The notes under the pieces are model-generated. The model was not told the origin of the DNA, made no database searches, and saw only the letters and a program-made list of their open reading frames with translations. This document shows, in pieces, positions 56,430-64,000 of a stretch of DNA of 64,000 nt. How positions within the stretch are numbered: the first letter of the stretch is position 1; each line of letters opens with the position of its first letter. Made by a program: the position numbers and the translations under genes. Location: the NCBI GenBank assembly GCA_002482645.1, contig DLGJ01000008.1:558001-622000 (forward strand). Direction: 5' to 3'. The DNA is from Hyphomicrobiaceae bacterium UBA7697. GTDB taxonomy: Bacteria > Pseudomonadota > Alphaproteobacteria > Rhizobiales > Methyloligellaceae.

Positions 56430-58703
56430 TTGCGCGACTACCAAAGCGATAATCGTGGAAAGCTGATCGATTGGCTGAAGATCGATTCCTGGATCGATTC
56501 GGGCCTCTATTCCGCGTTGACAGCCTTCCGCGACTGGTGGGGAGCGTATTCGTCCTTCTTCGGCCGCTTCGAGGTCAAGGGATTCTGGCGCGCTTGCAAC
56601 GAGTTGGCCTGCGAGGGGCTGACGCTTGGGGTCGGCGGGCTTCTGGTCGTGCTCACCTTCGCACTGCCGGCCTTCGAGATTGCCCAAGGCAAGATCAATC
56701 TGTCGGACGAATTCAGCGTCACGTTCCTCGACCGCTACGGCAACGAGATCGGCAAACGCGGTCTCCTGCGCGACGATTCGGTGCCGCTCGAGGAGATCCC
56801 GGACCACATGATCAAGGCGACACTCGCCACCGAGGATCGCCGCTTCTTCGACCACTTCGGCATCGACGTCATGGGTACGATGCGCGCGATGGCCGAAAAC
56901 GCCCGTGCCGACACGGTGGTGCAAGGCGGTAGCTCGCTCACCCAGCAGCTGGCCAAGAATATGTTCCTGTCGCCGGAGCGAGCCCTTTCGAGAAAGATCA
57001 AGGAGGCGTTCATCGCCATCTATCTCGAAAACCACTACACCAAGCCGGAGATCCTCAAGCTCTATTTCGACCGGGCCTATTTGGGCGGCGGATCCTATGG
57101 CGTGGAAGCCGCGGCCCAGTATTATTTCGGCAAGTCGATCCGTAACGTCACGCTGGCGGAATCGGCCATGCTCGCCGGAATGTTCAAGGCGCCGACCCGC
57201 TACGCGCCGCATGTCAATCTTGCTGCCTCGCGCGCCCGCGCGAACGAGGTTCTGAGCAACATGGTGGAAGCCGGCTATCTCAGCGAGGGCCAAGTTTACG
57301 GCGCCCGGCTGAACCCGGCGCGGGTCGTCGAGCGCGGGGATTCGAATACGCCGGACTATTTTCTCGATTGGGCCTTTGAAGAGGTTCAGCGGATCATGGC
57401 AGGCCGGCCCAATCGTATCGTCGTCGCCCGGACCACGGTGGATCTCGGTCTTCAGAAGGCCGCCGACAAGGCCGTCGAGGGCACTCTCGCTCAGTACGGA
57501 CGGTCCCGCCACTTCAATGCCGGCGCGCTCGTGTCAATGGAAACGAGCGGAGCCGTACGCGCGATGGTCGGCGGCAAGGACTATGGATCGAGCCAGTTCA
57601 ACCGAGCGGCCCATGCCTATCGGCAGCCCGGTTCGTCCTTCAAGCCTTATGTCTATCTCTCGGCGATCCAACACCTCGGCTACACGCCCGACAGAAGGGT
57701 CGTGGACGGCTATGTGAGCTGTGGACGTTGGTCGCCGAAGAATTATTCGGGCGGTTTTCGCGGGGCCATGACAATGCGCACGGCGCTGGCGAAGTCGATC
57801 AACACGGTCGCGGTCAAGCTCTCGCTGGAGGTGGACCGCGGGACCGTTCTTGCCGATCTGGAAAGGATGGGCATCAAGCACTTGAAGAAGACCTGCTCGC
57901 TGGCCCTTGGCGATAACGGCATGACACCGTTGGAGCATGTCGGCGGCTTCGCAGTCTTCGCGGCCGGCGGCATGTCGGTTCGGCCTTACGCCATCGAGGA
58001 AATCAGCACAATTCCCGGACAGCTTCTGTACAACCATGACCGGGACGGACAGAAGCCGAAGCGGATCTTCGATCTCAAGGCCGTCGAACAGCTCAACTCC
58101 ATGCTGCAGACGGTTGTCGATGCGGGCACGGGGCGCCGCGCTCAGCTCGACTATACCAACGCCGCTGGAAAAACCGGAACGAGCTCAAGCTACCGCGATG
58201 CCTGGTTCATGGGCTTCACGGGCCAGTACGTCACCGGTGTCTGGTACGGCAACGACAACTTCTCTCCGATGGGCCGCGTAACCGGCGGTAGCTTCCCCGC
58301 CCAAACCTGGAAGGAGTTCATGGATGCGGCCTATGACAGCGACAACATCGCGACAGCGCCGGGCGTGACGCCGCATCCCCGCCAGATCGCGGCGCGGCAA
58401 CGGCTCGCAGACGTCATGGCGCAGAACACCACGGCCGATCTCCCGGTACCGCCGCCGGTCGACACCTCCAAGGATATGCCCAAAGCCACGCGCAGTATCA
58501 TGGGCAATATTGCAACGCTCCTGCAGAACGCACCGGCGGTGAAACCGCGCAAGGCCGAAAGGCATAGCCGGGCAACTCCGCCCGCGAGCGGCGGATCGCC
58601 GGCGAATTTGGCATCGGCCGATGACGGCATGGTGCGGCGCGAGTCGAATTCGAATCAAGATGCGGGGCTGGCGGCGCGCACGGCCAGCACCGGCCGCCAG
58701 TAA
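56430..58703 (+). CDS. Bifunctional penicillin-binding protein 1A
   Basis: A 757-residue class A PBP. One membrane helix lies near residues 65-88. The glycosyltransferase domain has E-D-R-R-F-F-D-H-F-G, G-G-S-S-L-T-Q-Q-L-A-K-N and R-K-I-K-E-A. The transpeptidase domain has S-S-F-K with the active serine, S-I-N and K-T-G-T-S-S. The C-terminus is a long polar tail. It makes glycan strands and cross-links them. The frame starts at a TTG (56430); no better ATG or GTG is in frame upstream, so the true start is uncertain. Confidence 0.92.
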   Translation: MRDYQSDNRGKLIDWLKIDSWIDSGLYSALTAFRDWWGAYSSFFGRFEVKGFWRACNELACEGLTLGVGGLLVVLTFALPAFEIAQGKINLSDEFSVTFLDRYGNEIGKRGLLRDDSVPLEEIPDHMIKATLATEDRRFFDHFGIDVMGTMRAMAENARADTVVQGGSSLTQQLAKNMFLSPERALSRKIKEAFIAIYLENHYTKPEILKLYFDRAYLGGGSYGVEAAAQYYFGKSIRNVTLAESAMLAGMFKAPTRYAPHVNLAASRARANEVLSNMVEAGYLSEGQVYGARLNPARVVERGDSNTPDYFLDWAFEEVQRIMAGRPNRIVVARTTVDLGLQKAADKAVEGTLAQYGRSRHFNAGALVSMETSGAVRAMVGGKDYGSSQFNRAAHAYRQPGSSFKPYVYLSAIQHLGYTPDRRVVDGYVSCGRWSPKNYSGGFRGAMTMRTALAKSINTVAVKLSLEVDRGTVLADLERMGIKHLKKTCSLALGDNGMTPLEHVGGFAVFAAGGMSVRPYAIEEISTIPGQLLYNHDRDGQKPKRIFDLKAVEQLNSMLQTVVDAGTGRRAQLDYTNAAGKTGTSSSYRDAWFMGFTGQYVTGVWYGNDNFSPMGRVTGGSFPAQTWKEFMDAAYDSDNIATAPGVTPHPRQIAARQRLADVMAQNTTADLPVPPPVDTSKDMPKATRSIMGNIATLLQNAPAVKPRKAERHSRATPPASGGSPANLASADDGMVRRESNSNQDAGLAARTASTGRQ

Positions 58704-58820
58704 GACGCCAGCGTTGCGCCAAAATCGAAAGACGATGCTCGCGTGACAGCTCTCCCGGACATGCCGCTCTCCGGCACGCAGACACATACCAGCCTTTGGC
58801 GCGACGAGGGCGGCACCTCG

Positions 58821-59411
58821 ATGCGCGCGCTCGGCTATTTCATTGGTGCGTTCGCGGTCGCATTGATCCTCGGCATCGGATCGGCTTGGTACATGATCGA
58901 GCGGGGCAGTCTGCTGACGACCACGCGTATCGGACCGTGGAAGAGCTGGCTCAGCGAGGGCAACCCAAACGCGGACCCCTACACCCGTGCACACCTCGCC
59001 CGCAGCGGACGCTTGCCGCTCACCTCGACCGCGGCCCGGTACTTTGCCGCCGACACGGATTCAAGCGGCAGTCATTTGAGCGCGTCGTGCGAATACGTCG
59101 TCTCGGGAGCCGCCTTGAACGCACGCTGGTGGTCGATCGCGCTCTACGATTCCTACGGCTCGCTGATCCCCAATCCCTCGCGGCGCTATAGTTTCAACAA
59201 CGAAGAAGCCGTCCGCCGGTCGGACGGCAGCTACCAGATCCATATTTCGCGACAGGCACGACCCGGAAACTGGCTTCCGAGCGGCAAGGACCCGGACCGG
59301 AATCTCACGCTGATGCTGCGCGTTTACGGCCTCCGCGACACCGACGCCACCGGCATCGGCCAAGTTCCAGCGGAAAGCCTTCCAACGATCGAGCGACTGC
59401 AATGCGAGTAA
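58821..59411 (+). CDS. DUF1214 membrane-anchored protein
   Basis: A 196-residue protein. A membrane helix spans about residues 5-24. The DUF1214 pattern is seen in G-P-W-K-S-W, D-P-Y-T-R-A-H and the C-terminal R-Y-S-F-N-N and D-R-N-L-T-L-M-L-R-V-Y. It forms a pair with the DUF1254 protein encoded next, whose start lies 10 bases before this stop. Such pairs are common in alphaproteobacteria, with unknown enzymatic roles in the envelope. I chose the ATG at 58821; the upstream GTG (58743) adds a non-typical N-terminus. Confidence 0.85.
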   Translation: MRALGYFIGAFAVALILGIGSAWYMIERGSLLTTTRIGPWKSWLSEGNPNADPYTRAHLARSGRLPLTSTAARYFAADTDSSGSHLSASCEYVVSGAALNARWWSIALYDSYGSLIPNPSRRYSFNNEEAVRRSDGSYQIHISRQARPGNWLPSGKDPDRNLTLMLRVYGLRDTDATGIGQVPAESLPTIERLQCE

Positions 59412-60010
59412 GGCTCCCGGGACTCTATATCGCTCTTGCGATCGTGCTCGCCGGCCTAATCCATGTGGTCGCCGTGCTGACCTTGCCGATCCTTGCGCCG
59501 CGGGACGCCCACGCGAGATTGGCCGCGCTCGGCCCTGCCAACACGATGATTCAGTTGCCGCCGGTCTTGCCCGGACAGCAGGTAATGCCGAATATGGCGC
59601 CGGACGTCCGATACGCCGTCTGTCTTTTCGACCTCACAGATGGACCGGTGCGCCTGCGCGCGAAGATTCCCGACGAGCTATGGCTCGTCGCCTTCTACAC
59701 ACCGATCGGCGAAAATTTCTACACGGTGGTCGGCGCGGACATGAAACGTGACGTCGTGGATTTGATCGTCACGACAAAGGATCAAACTGTTACCGATGTC
59801 GCAGCCGATACCACGGAAGGGCTCGAGGACTTGGTCGTGGTCAATTCACCGGTCACCAAGGGCATTGCCTTGATCCGCGCACCGCTGGCGGGCCTCAGCC
59901 GCGGCAGCGAGGCCGAACGGGCCCTCAAGGCGACCTATTGCGGCGCGCAAGCAGTGGCACCCGCCGCTACCGCGCCAACGGCTCCGGCCCCTGAGCCTTC
60001 AAACCCGTGA
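59402..60010 (+). CDS. DUF1254 membrane-anchored protein
   Basis: A 202-residue partner of the DUF1214 protein upstream, with an overlap of 10 bases. A membrane helix spans about residues 9-31, followed by the domain with D-V-R-Y-A-V-C-L-F-D-L and L-W-L-V-A-F-Y-T-P-I-G-E-N-F-Y. The C-terminus is an alanine/proline-rich tail. The pair faces the periplasm. It is convergent with a small gene on the minus strand. Confidence 0.85.
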   Translation: MRVRLPGLYIALAIVLAGLIHVVAVLTLPILAPRDAHARLAALGPANTMIQLPPVLPGQQVMPNMAPDVRYAVCLFDLTDGPVRLRAKIPDELWLVAFYTPIGENFYTVVGADMKRDVVDLIVTTKDQTVTDVAADTTEGLEDLVVVNSPVTKGIALIRAPLAGLSRGSEAERALKATYCGAQAVAPAATAPTAPAPEPSNP

Positions 60011-60196
60011 CGTCGTACGGGCTCCTGGAGAATGTTCGCCGGATGACGGATGCACCGGGCGCATATCCTCCGCAATGCCGTAACGTTCGATGCGAACCCC
60101 GGGAAAGATAATGATTTGGCCAAGGTCTTCGCCGGTCTGCACATCCTTTCGGACGGCGTCATGCTTGGTCGCACGGAATTCCAATATGGTCGCCAT
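59999..60196 (-). CDS. Small conserved alphaproteobacterial protein
   Basis: A 65-residue soluble protein. It begins M-A-T-I-L-E-F-R, and its middle reads G-Q-I-I-I-F-P-G-V-R-I-E-R-Y, both hallmarks of a short protein family common in Hyphomicrobiales. It overlaps the 3' end of the DUF1254 gene on the other strand by 12 bases. No function is known. Confidence 0.7.
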   Translation of the reverse strand: MATILEFRATKHDAVRKDVQTGEDLGQIIIFPGVRIERYGIAEDMRPVHPSSGEHSPGARTTSRV

Positions 60197-60310
60197 CTCT
60201 GGCCTCCATGGCTTGCCTCACGCGATGCGCAAACGAAACCAACGCATAACGCGCCTTTCCTGAATTAGGCCCCGGTTAAGGTTAACGAAGCCCTAACGGC
60301 GCGACCGTGG

Positions 60311-60658
60311 TCAAGCGGCGATCAGCGCATCGCCGAGGAAGTGGCGCCCCTGCTTGTCCTCGACAGCGATGACCCAAAGGTCTGGATCGAAATCCGCTTG
60401 CCGCTCAAGATACGCGTTCAACGTCTCTTCGCTCACGGCCTTGCCTTCGAAGCACGGCACCCAGAACCGCTCGGACTCAATCTGGTCCAGGCCGGCCGGC
60501 GCCGGCCCATAGAGTTGAACCGTGCCGTCGAGCCGGTCGACAGCGATGAAGATCGTGCCCGCGTCCGCATGACCGCGGCGGACGACCATGGCGGGCACGG
60601 CTTCGACGGCGCAGCGCCGTAGATAGGCACTGACCCAGATCCCACTCTTCAGGCGCAT
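60311..60658 (-). CDS. DUF1491 family protein
   Basis: A 115-residue protein of the DUF1491 family. It starts M-R-L-K-S-G-I-W-V-S-A-Y-L-R-R-C, with G-T-I-F-I-A-V-D-R-L and D-P-D-L-W-V-I-A-V-E-D-K-Q-G-R-H-F later on. Members are small soluble proteins of alphaproteobacteria without assigned function. It follows the peptidoglycan-binding gene by 39 bases on the same strand, so the two may be an operon. Confidence 0.9.
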   Translation of the reverse strand: MRLKSGIWVSAYLRRCAVEAVPAMVVRRGHADAGTIFIAVDRLDGTVQLYGPAPAGLDQIESERFWVPCFEGKAVSEETLNAYLERQADFDPDLWVIAVEDKQGRHFLGDALIAA

Positions 60659-60697
60659 CTTGCAGCTTCCTGCTTAGACGGGCGCGTGGGGCGGCCG

Positions 60698-61462
60698 CTA
60701 TTGGCGGACGGCGGTTTTCGCGAACTGCCGTCCTGTCACGCGCTGGAACTCGGACAAGAGGTCAGGCGTGATGGTTCCCGTCACGGCCAAGTTGCGGTCA
60801 CGCTGAAACGCGCTGACCGCTTGCGCCGTGTTCTCGCCCCAGGCACCATCGATCGCACCGGGTGCGTAGCCGAGGTCGGCGAGAATTTTCTGCACGCGAA
60901 GAACCGTGCCGTGTTCCGCCGCGTTCGTCGCAATGCTGTCCTCGGCTGGCACGGAACCCGTGGCCTCGGGCGTGACAACCGAGTCGCCGAGAAGAATCTG
61001 TCGCAGGAGCTCGTCGCTCGGAATGCCGGTCACGGCGAGGCCTTCGCGCGTCTGAAACGCGGCGATGGCATTGCGTGTCTTTTCCGACATCTGGCCGTCG
61101 GCCGCGCCGACATCGTAACCGCGCAAGGCGAGTTCGCGTTGGACCGCCCTGACGACCAATTGCGATTCGCTGCCAATCGATGCCGAAGCCGGCAAATCGG
61201 TAACGACGGGCGCCTGGGCACCTCCGGATTGCGGCGGCATCGCATAGGCCGTGGCGGTGCCAGGAGGCGTATCGTTGCCGGAACCCGCTTGTTGCGGCTC
61301 GACGGCGATGACTTGCGTGGTTGCATAACCGACGGGCGTCGACGGGCTGGCGTCGGCCATGCCGTGCGGCGGGTGCCCTTGCAGGTAGAGCGCGTTGTAG
61401 ATGATGGTCGCGGTCAGCGCTAAGAACGCCAGAAAGAAGAGCCGCGCGGTTACTACGCCCAT
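60698..61462 (-). CDS. Membrane protein with two peptidoglycan-binding domains
   Basis: A 254-residue protein with an N-terminal membrane helix (about 6-26), a low-complexity linker and two PG_binding_1 domains. The first contains V-Q-R-E-L-A-L-R-G-Y-D-V-G near residue 107 and A-I-A-A-F-Q; the second contains V-Q-K-I-L-A-D-L-G-Y-A-P-G near residue 192 and A-V-S-A-F-Q. It should anchor in the inner membrane and bind the cell wall. Three 17-bp repeats lie directly upstream and contain small overlapping reading frames. Confidence 0.88.
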   Translation of the reverse strand: MGVVTARLFFLAFLALTATIIYNALYLQGHPPHGMADASPSTPVGYATTQVIAVEPQQAGSGNDTPPGTATAYAMPPQSGGAQAPVVTDLPASASIGSESQLVVRAVQRELALRGYDVGAADGQMSEKTRNAIAAFQTREGLAVTGIPSDELLRQILLGDSVVTPEATGSVPAEDSIATNAAEHGTVLRVQKILADLGYAPGAIDGAWGENTAQAVSAFQRDRNLAVTGTITPDLLSEFQRVTGRQFAKTAVRQ

Positions 61463-61463
61463 T

Positions 61464-61514
61464 GTCCCCTAAGACTCATGGTTTCCTAAGACTCATGGTC
61501 CCCTATGACTCATG
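61464..61514 (-). promoter_or_regulatory. Three 17-bp repeats forming chained micro-ORFs
   Basis: Units at 61464-61480, 61481-61497 and 61498-61514 (minus-strand unit CATGAGTCTTAGGGGAC with small changes). Reading on the minus strand, each contains an ATG; the first two micro-ORFs (M-S-H-R-G-P and M-S-L-R-K-P) end in a TGA that overlaps the next ATG. The third runs over the start of the real gene. The AGGGGAC also serves as a ribosome site. Confidence 0.7.
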
Positions 61515-61634
61515 CTCGCCCGACAGGGAAGAGCACCATGCCCCTGCCCCGACGCATCTTGACGCGCGAAGCTAAAGAGTTGCTAAACACGGCCCAGAAC
61601 CTTGGCGGCGGCTGTTTTTCGCAAATCCGCGCGC

Positions 61635-63491
61635 CTAAGCAGCCGCGACGGACCGCACGGTCGTTTCCGCCGCGACGGAACTCTTGCGCTCCTCGAGCGG
61701 AAGCACGATTCGCACGACGGTGCCCTGCCCCAGCGTGCTGGCAAGTTCCAACGAACCGCCATGAAGCTGTGCAAGCCCCCGCACGACCGACAAGCCAAGT
61801 CCGGCGCCTTCGTAGCTCCTGTCATAGGAACTCGCGGCTTGTACGAACGGATTTCCGAGACGCGGCAAATCCTTGTCCGCAATGCCGATGCCATTGTCCG
61901 ACACCGCCAAGATCATGTTTCCGCCCTCGACCGAAGCCGAGACCTTCACCCAGCCGCCCGTCTCGGTGAACTTGATCGCGTTCGAGATCACGTTGAGCAG
62001 GATCTGCTTGCAAGCCCGCTTGTCCGCCGCGAATTCCGGAAGTCCGTCCGCAAGTGTGGCGCGAAGGGTAAGGCCCTTCTTCTCGGCCGTGTGCCGCATA
62101 ACATCGCAGCACGAGTTTACCAGCGCGCCGACGTCGAACGGCTCCTTCACGATGGTGAACTTGCCAGCCTCGATCTTCGACATGTCGAGAATGTCGTTGA
62201 CCACGCCAAGAAGGTGCTGCCCGCTTTCGTGGATCAAGCGCGCATAGTCGCGATAGCGCTCCTCGCCGAGCTTGCCGAACAGTTCACGCTCCAGGATCTC
62301 GGAAAATCCGATGATCGCATTGAGTGGCGTCCGTAGCTCGTGACTCATGCTCGCCAGGAACTGGGTCTTCGCCCGGCTCGCACCCTCGGCTTCGCCGCGC
62401 GCGCGCAGCAGAATGGCTTCGTGTTCCTTGTGTTGCGTGATGTCGCGCGTGACGGCGACCACCCCCGATCTCTCAAGACCGTCCGTCCGCGGCATGGGCC
62501 GGCAGCGCATTTCCACCCACGCGTAGTACGCCGACTCGCCGCCGCCGCCGCGCCGGAGCCGGAATTCGACAGCCATCGGCTCGTTGTCCATGCGGCACCT
62601 GTTCAGCGCCGAGAGAAATGCCGGACGGTCGGCCACATGAACGTGCTCGAAGAGTCCGTCGCCCAGAACCGCCGGCGCCGGACCGCCGAGGAGCTGCTGC
62701 GCGGCCCGTGAGGCAAAGACCACACGGCCCCGCCCGTCGTGAAGCGTGATCATGTCGTTCACGTTCTCGGCGAGCAGGCGATAGCGCTCCTCTCCGGCCT
62801 CAATCGCATGCTCCGACTGCTTGTTGACAAGTTGGATCGCCACCACGAGTCCGGCGACATAGGCGGTCGCGCTCGCGATCCCGAGAAACGCGAAGGCCGA
62901 TTCCGACATCGGAAGTGTCAGCGGTATGGGATCGAGCCCGGCGGCACCGGACACTGCGAGAACGGCTAGGCCAGTCCCGGCGGCGCCGGTGGCCCAATAG
63001 ACACTGCGCCGGTCCGTACTGAGCCCAGCCTCGAGCGGTACGGCGGCCAGCCAGGGCAGGAGAGCGGACGACAGTCCACCCGTCAGCCATGCGCAATAGG
63101 TGACGAGGCCGGCGAAATTCACGGCCGATACCCGGTAGGCAACGGCGAATCGACCGGTGCGGGACAGGTAGACTGCGATTGCGATCGGGGACAACAGCCA
63201 CAGAAATGCAAGAGCACTGAGAAGCGACGGCTTACCGCCAACCACCAGGTAGATCGGAAACACGCAAAGCGCGAGCGCACCACCCAAGAGGCGCGAAGCA
63301 ATGAATGTCCGGTGGCGGGCCAGGGTCAGAGCATCACAATGCGCCGACTCATGAACGAGCGAATAAAAATAGGCCGACAACCCGCGAATACTTTCTCGAC
63401 TCAACACACGTCTTTCGGAGCGGCGGACCGCCGCTGCGTCCCAGGATTCGTCAATCGGGGCATTATCCCGCACGCCACTTAAGGAAAGCAT
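61635..63491 (-). CDS. PAS-containing membrane sensor histidine kinase, PleC-like
   Basis: A 618-residue kinase. It has an N-terminal membrane region with about six hydrophobic segments (residues about 60-240), a PAS domain (about 240-370), the phospho-acceptor box M-S-H-E-L-R-T-P-L-N and the ATPase domain with N-V-I-S-N-A-I-K-F-T, S-D-N-G-I-G-I and G-A-G-L-G-L-S. Its type is PleC/DivL-like and it likely acts in cell-cycle or envelope signalling. No receiver or response regulator is adjacent. The ATG at 63491 is a better start than the longer frame from 63593, whose first residues look random. Confidence 0.88.
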   Translation of the reverse strand: MLSLSGVRDNAPIDESWDAAAVRRSERRVLSRESIRGLSAYFYSLVHESAHCDALTLARHRTFIASRLLGGALALCVFPIYLVVGGKPSLLSALAFLWLLSPIAIAVYLSRTGRFAVAYRVSAVNFAGLVTYCAWLTGGLSSALLPWLAAVPLEAGLSTDRRSVYWATGAAGTGLAVLAVSGAAGLDPIPLTLPMSESAFAFLGIASATAYVAGLVVAIQLVNKQSEHAIEAGEERYRLLAENVNDMITLHDGRGRVVFASRAAQQLLGGPAPAVLGDGLFEHVHVADRPAFLSALNRCRMDNEPMAVEFRLRRGGGGESAYYAWVEMRCRPMPRTDGLERSGVVAVTRDITQHKEHEAILLRARGEAEGASRAKTQFLASMSHELRTPLNAIIGFSEILERELFGKLGEERYRDYARLIHESGQHLLGVVNDILDMSKIEAGKFTIVKEPFDVGALVNSCCDVMRHTAEKKGLTLRATLADGLPEFAADKRACKQILLNVISNAIKFTETGGWVKVSASVEGGNMILAVSDNGIGIADKDLPRLGNPFVQAASSYDRSYEGAGLGLSVVRGLAQLHGGSLELASTLGQGTVVRIVLPLEERKSSVAAETTVRSVAAA

Positions 63492-63796
63492 AAAGCGCCT
63501 GCAGCAGCGTTCGGCGCCCTTCTCGTAGGACAAGCGCGCACCGCACCGCCACACGCCGCGATTTGAGCTAAATTTTGGGTAAATGGGACTCAAATCGATT
63601 CGTAACTATAAACTATTCATTTACAGTAAAATTCCCAGAAAACTCCGAAGGCAAGACTGAATTTTCGAGTAAAAGTTTATCTGCTTTTGAGAAGGAGCGT
63701 TATTTTGTTTCAGCTATAGTCTCATGGTCTGCGGAGCTCGCAGGCAAAATGAGCGGCAATAAAAACGGGGCCGCCGCCAACAGAGAGGGCAAACAA

Positions 63797-64000
63797 ATGA
63801 TGTTCCTGATCCGATCCGCCTTTTGGCTGGTGGTGCTCATCCTTCTGATTCCGACGGATGAAGCGCAACAGAAACAGATTTACGGGACGGCGCAGAGCGC
63901 GGTGGCTGACATTCGCGGCTTTTGCGACCGGAATCCCAAAACCTGCGCGTCGAGCCAATACGCGTTCAACGTTCTCGTTCAAAAAGCGCAATACGGCGCT
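63797..64000 (+). CDS. DUF5330-like membrane protein, cut by the window end
   Basis: The first 68 codons of a gene that runs off the window. It begins M-M-F-L-I-R-S-A-F-W-L-V-V-L-I-L-L-I-P, a single membrane helix, then a segment with A-Q-S-A-V-A-D-I-R-G-F-C-D-R-N-P, a cysteine-containing motif of the short DUF5330 proteins of Hyphomicrobiales. An upstream ATG (63749) is in frame. The gene is divergent from the PleC-like kinase gene, with AT-rich promoter sequence between. Confidence 0.7.
   Translation, partial: MMFLIRSAFWLVVLILLIPTDEAQQKQIYGTAQSAVADIRGFCDRNPKTCASSQYAFNVLVQKAQYGA

Overview
The window looks like chromosome of an alphaproteobacterium of the order Hyphomicrobiales (Rhizobiales). 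The reasons are the high GC content, a gene transfer agent (GTA) structural cluster of the Rhodobacter capsulatus type, a DUF1491 protein, a DUF1214/DUF1254 pair, an RT0821-type lipoprotein, a DUF5330-like start, a PBP1A of the rhizobial type and many alphaproteobacterial palindromic intergenic repeats. I cannot name the genus with confidence.

Layout. 0-3 kb: a lipoprotein, then a PepSY protein, OmpR-type response regulator and sensor kinase operon on the minus strand. 3.1-28.6 kb and 48.0-49.9 kb: one GTA head-tail cluster, all on the minus strand, read from the small-terminase-like gene (49.9 kb) and large terminase through portal, g3.5 protein, prohead protease, capsid, head-tail connectors, tail tube, tape measure, baseplate hub, NlpC/P60 peptidase and the very large TIM-barrel tail protein to a DUF2793 tail protein and small membrane proteins. 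The cluster is nearly complete but cut by at least three insertions: a 19.2-kb integrative element between terminase and portal, an autotransporter plus MFS transporter between protease and capsid, and an AT-rich gene with a HEPN-like motif between the hub and peptidase genes. A TerB gene with its own terminator also lies inside it.

28.72-47.90 kb: an integrative mobilizable element. Its ends can be read from the sequence. A large serine recombinase gene lies at the left end, the two internal arms are inverted repeats, and joining the outer flanks restores a palindromic repeat that occurs intact at 10.46 kb. It carries a PIN toxin with an RHH/HicB-like antitoxin, an AlpA-like regulator, a diguanylate cyclase, a TraA relaxase-helicase with TraC and TraD, and a full assimilatory nitrate system: NasT and NasS regulators, a sigma54 promoter with a terminator leader, a NarK-type transporter, nitrite reductase NirBD, nitrate reductase NasA and siroheme synthase CysG.

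49.97-54.5 kb: an array of nine 40-bp hairpin repeats, then a 2.32-kb IS1-like insertion sequence with perfect 16-bp terminal inverted repeats and an 8-bp target duplication. The IS carries three passenger genes, including a ClpP-fold serine protease. After it come a 40-residue ORF with a near-perfect Shine-Dalgarno site, a HEPN-like protein and an orphan HigA antitoxin. 54.6-64 kb: ordinary chromosome with a secreted protein, a lipoprotein, PBP1A, the DUF1214/DUF1254 pair, DUF1491, a peptidoglycan-binding protein and a PleC-like sensor kinase.

Two repeat families run through the GTA region. One is the classic palindromic repeat (about 90-125 bp; two copies affect proteins, one inside the GTA peptidase gene and one at the integrase C-terminus). 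The other is a hairpin repeat built around CTCAAG whose stems co-vary between copies and which is found nested inside another copy.
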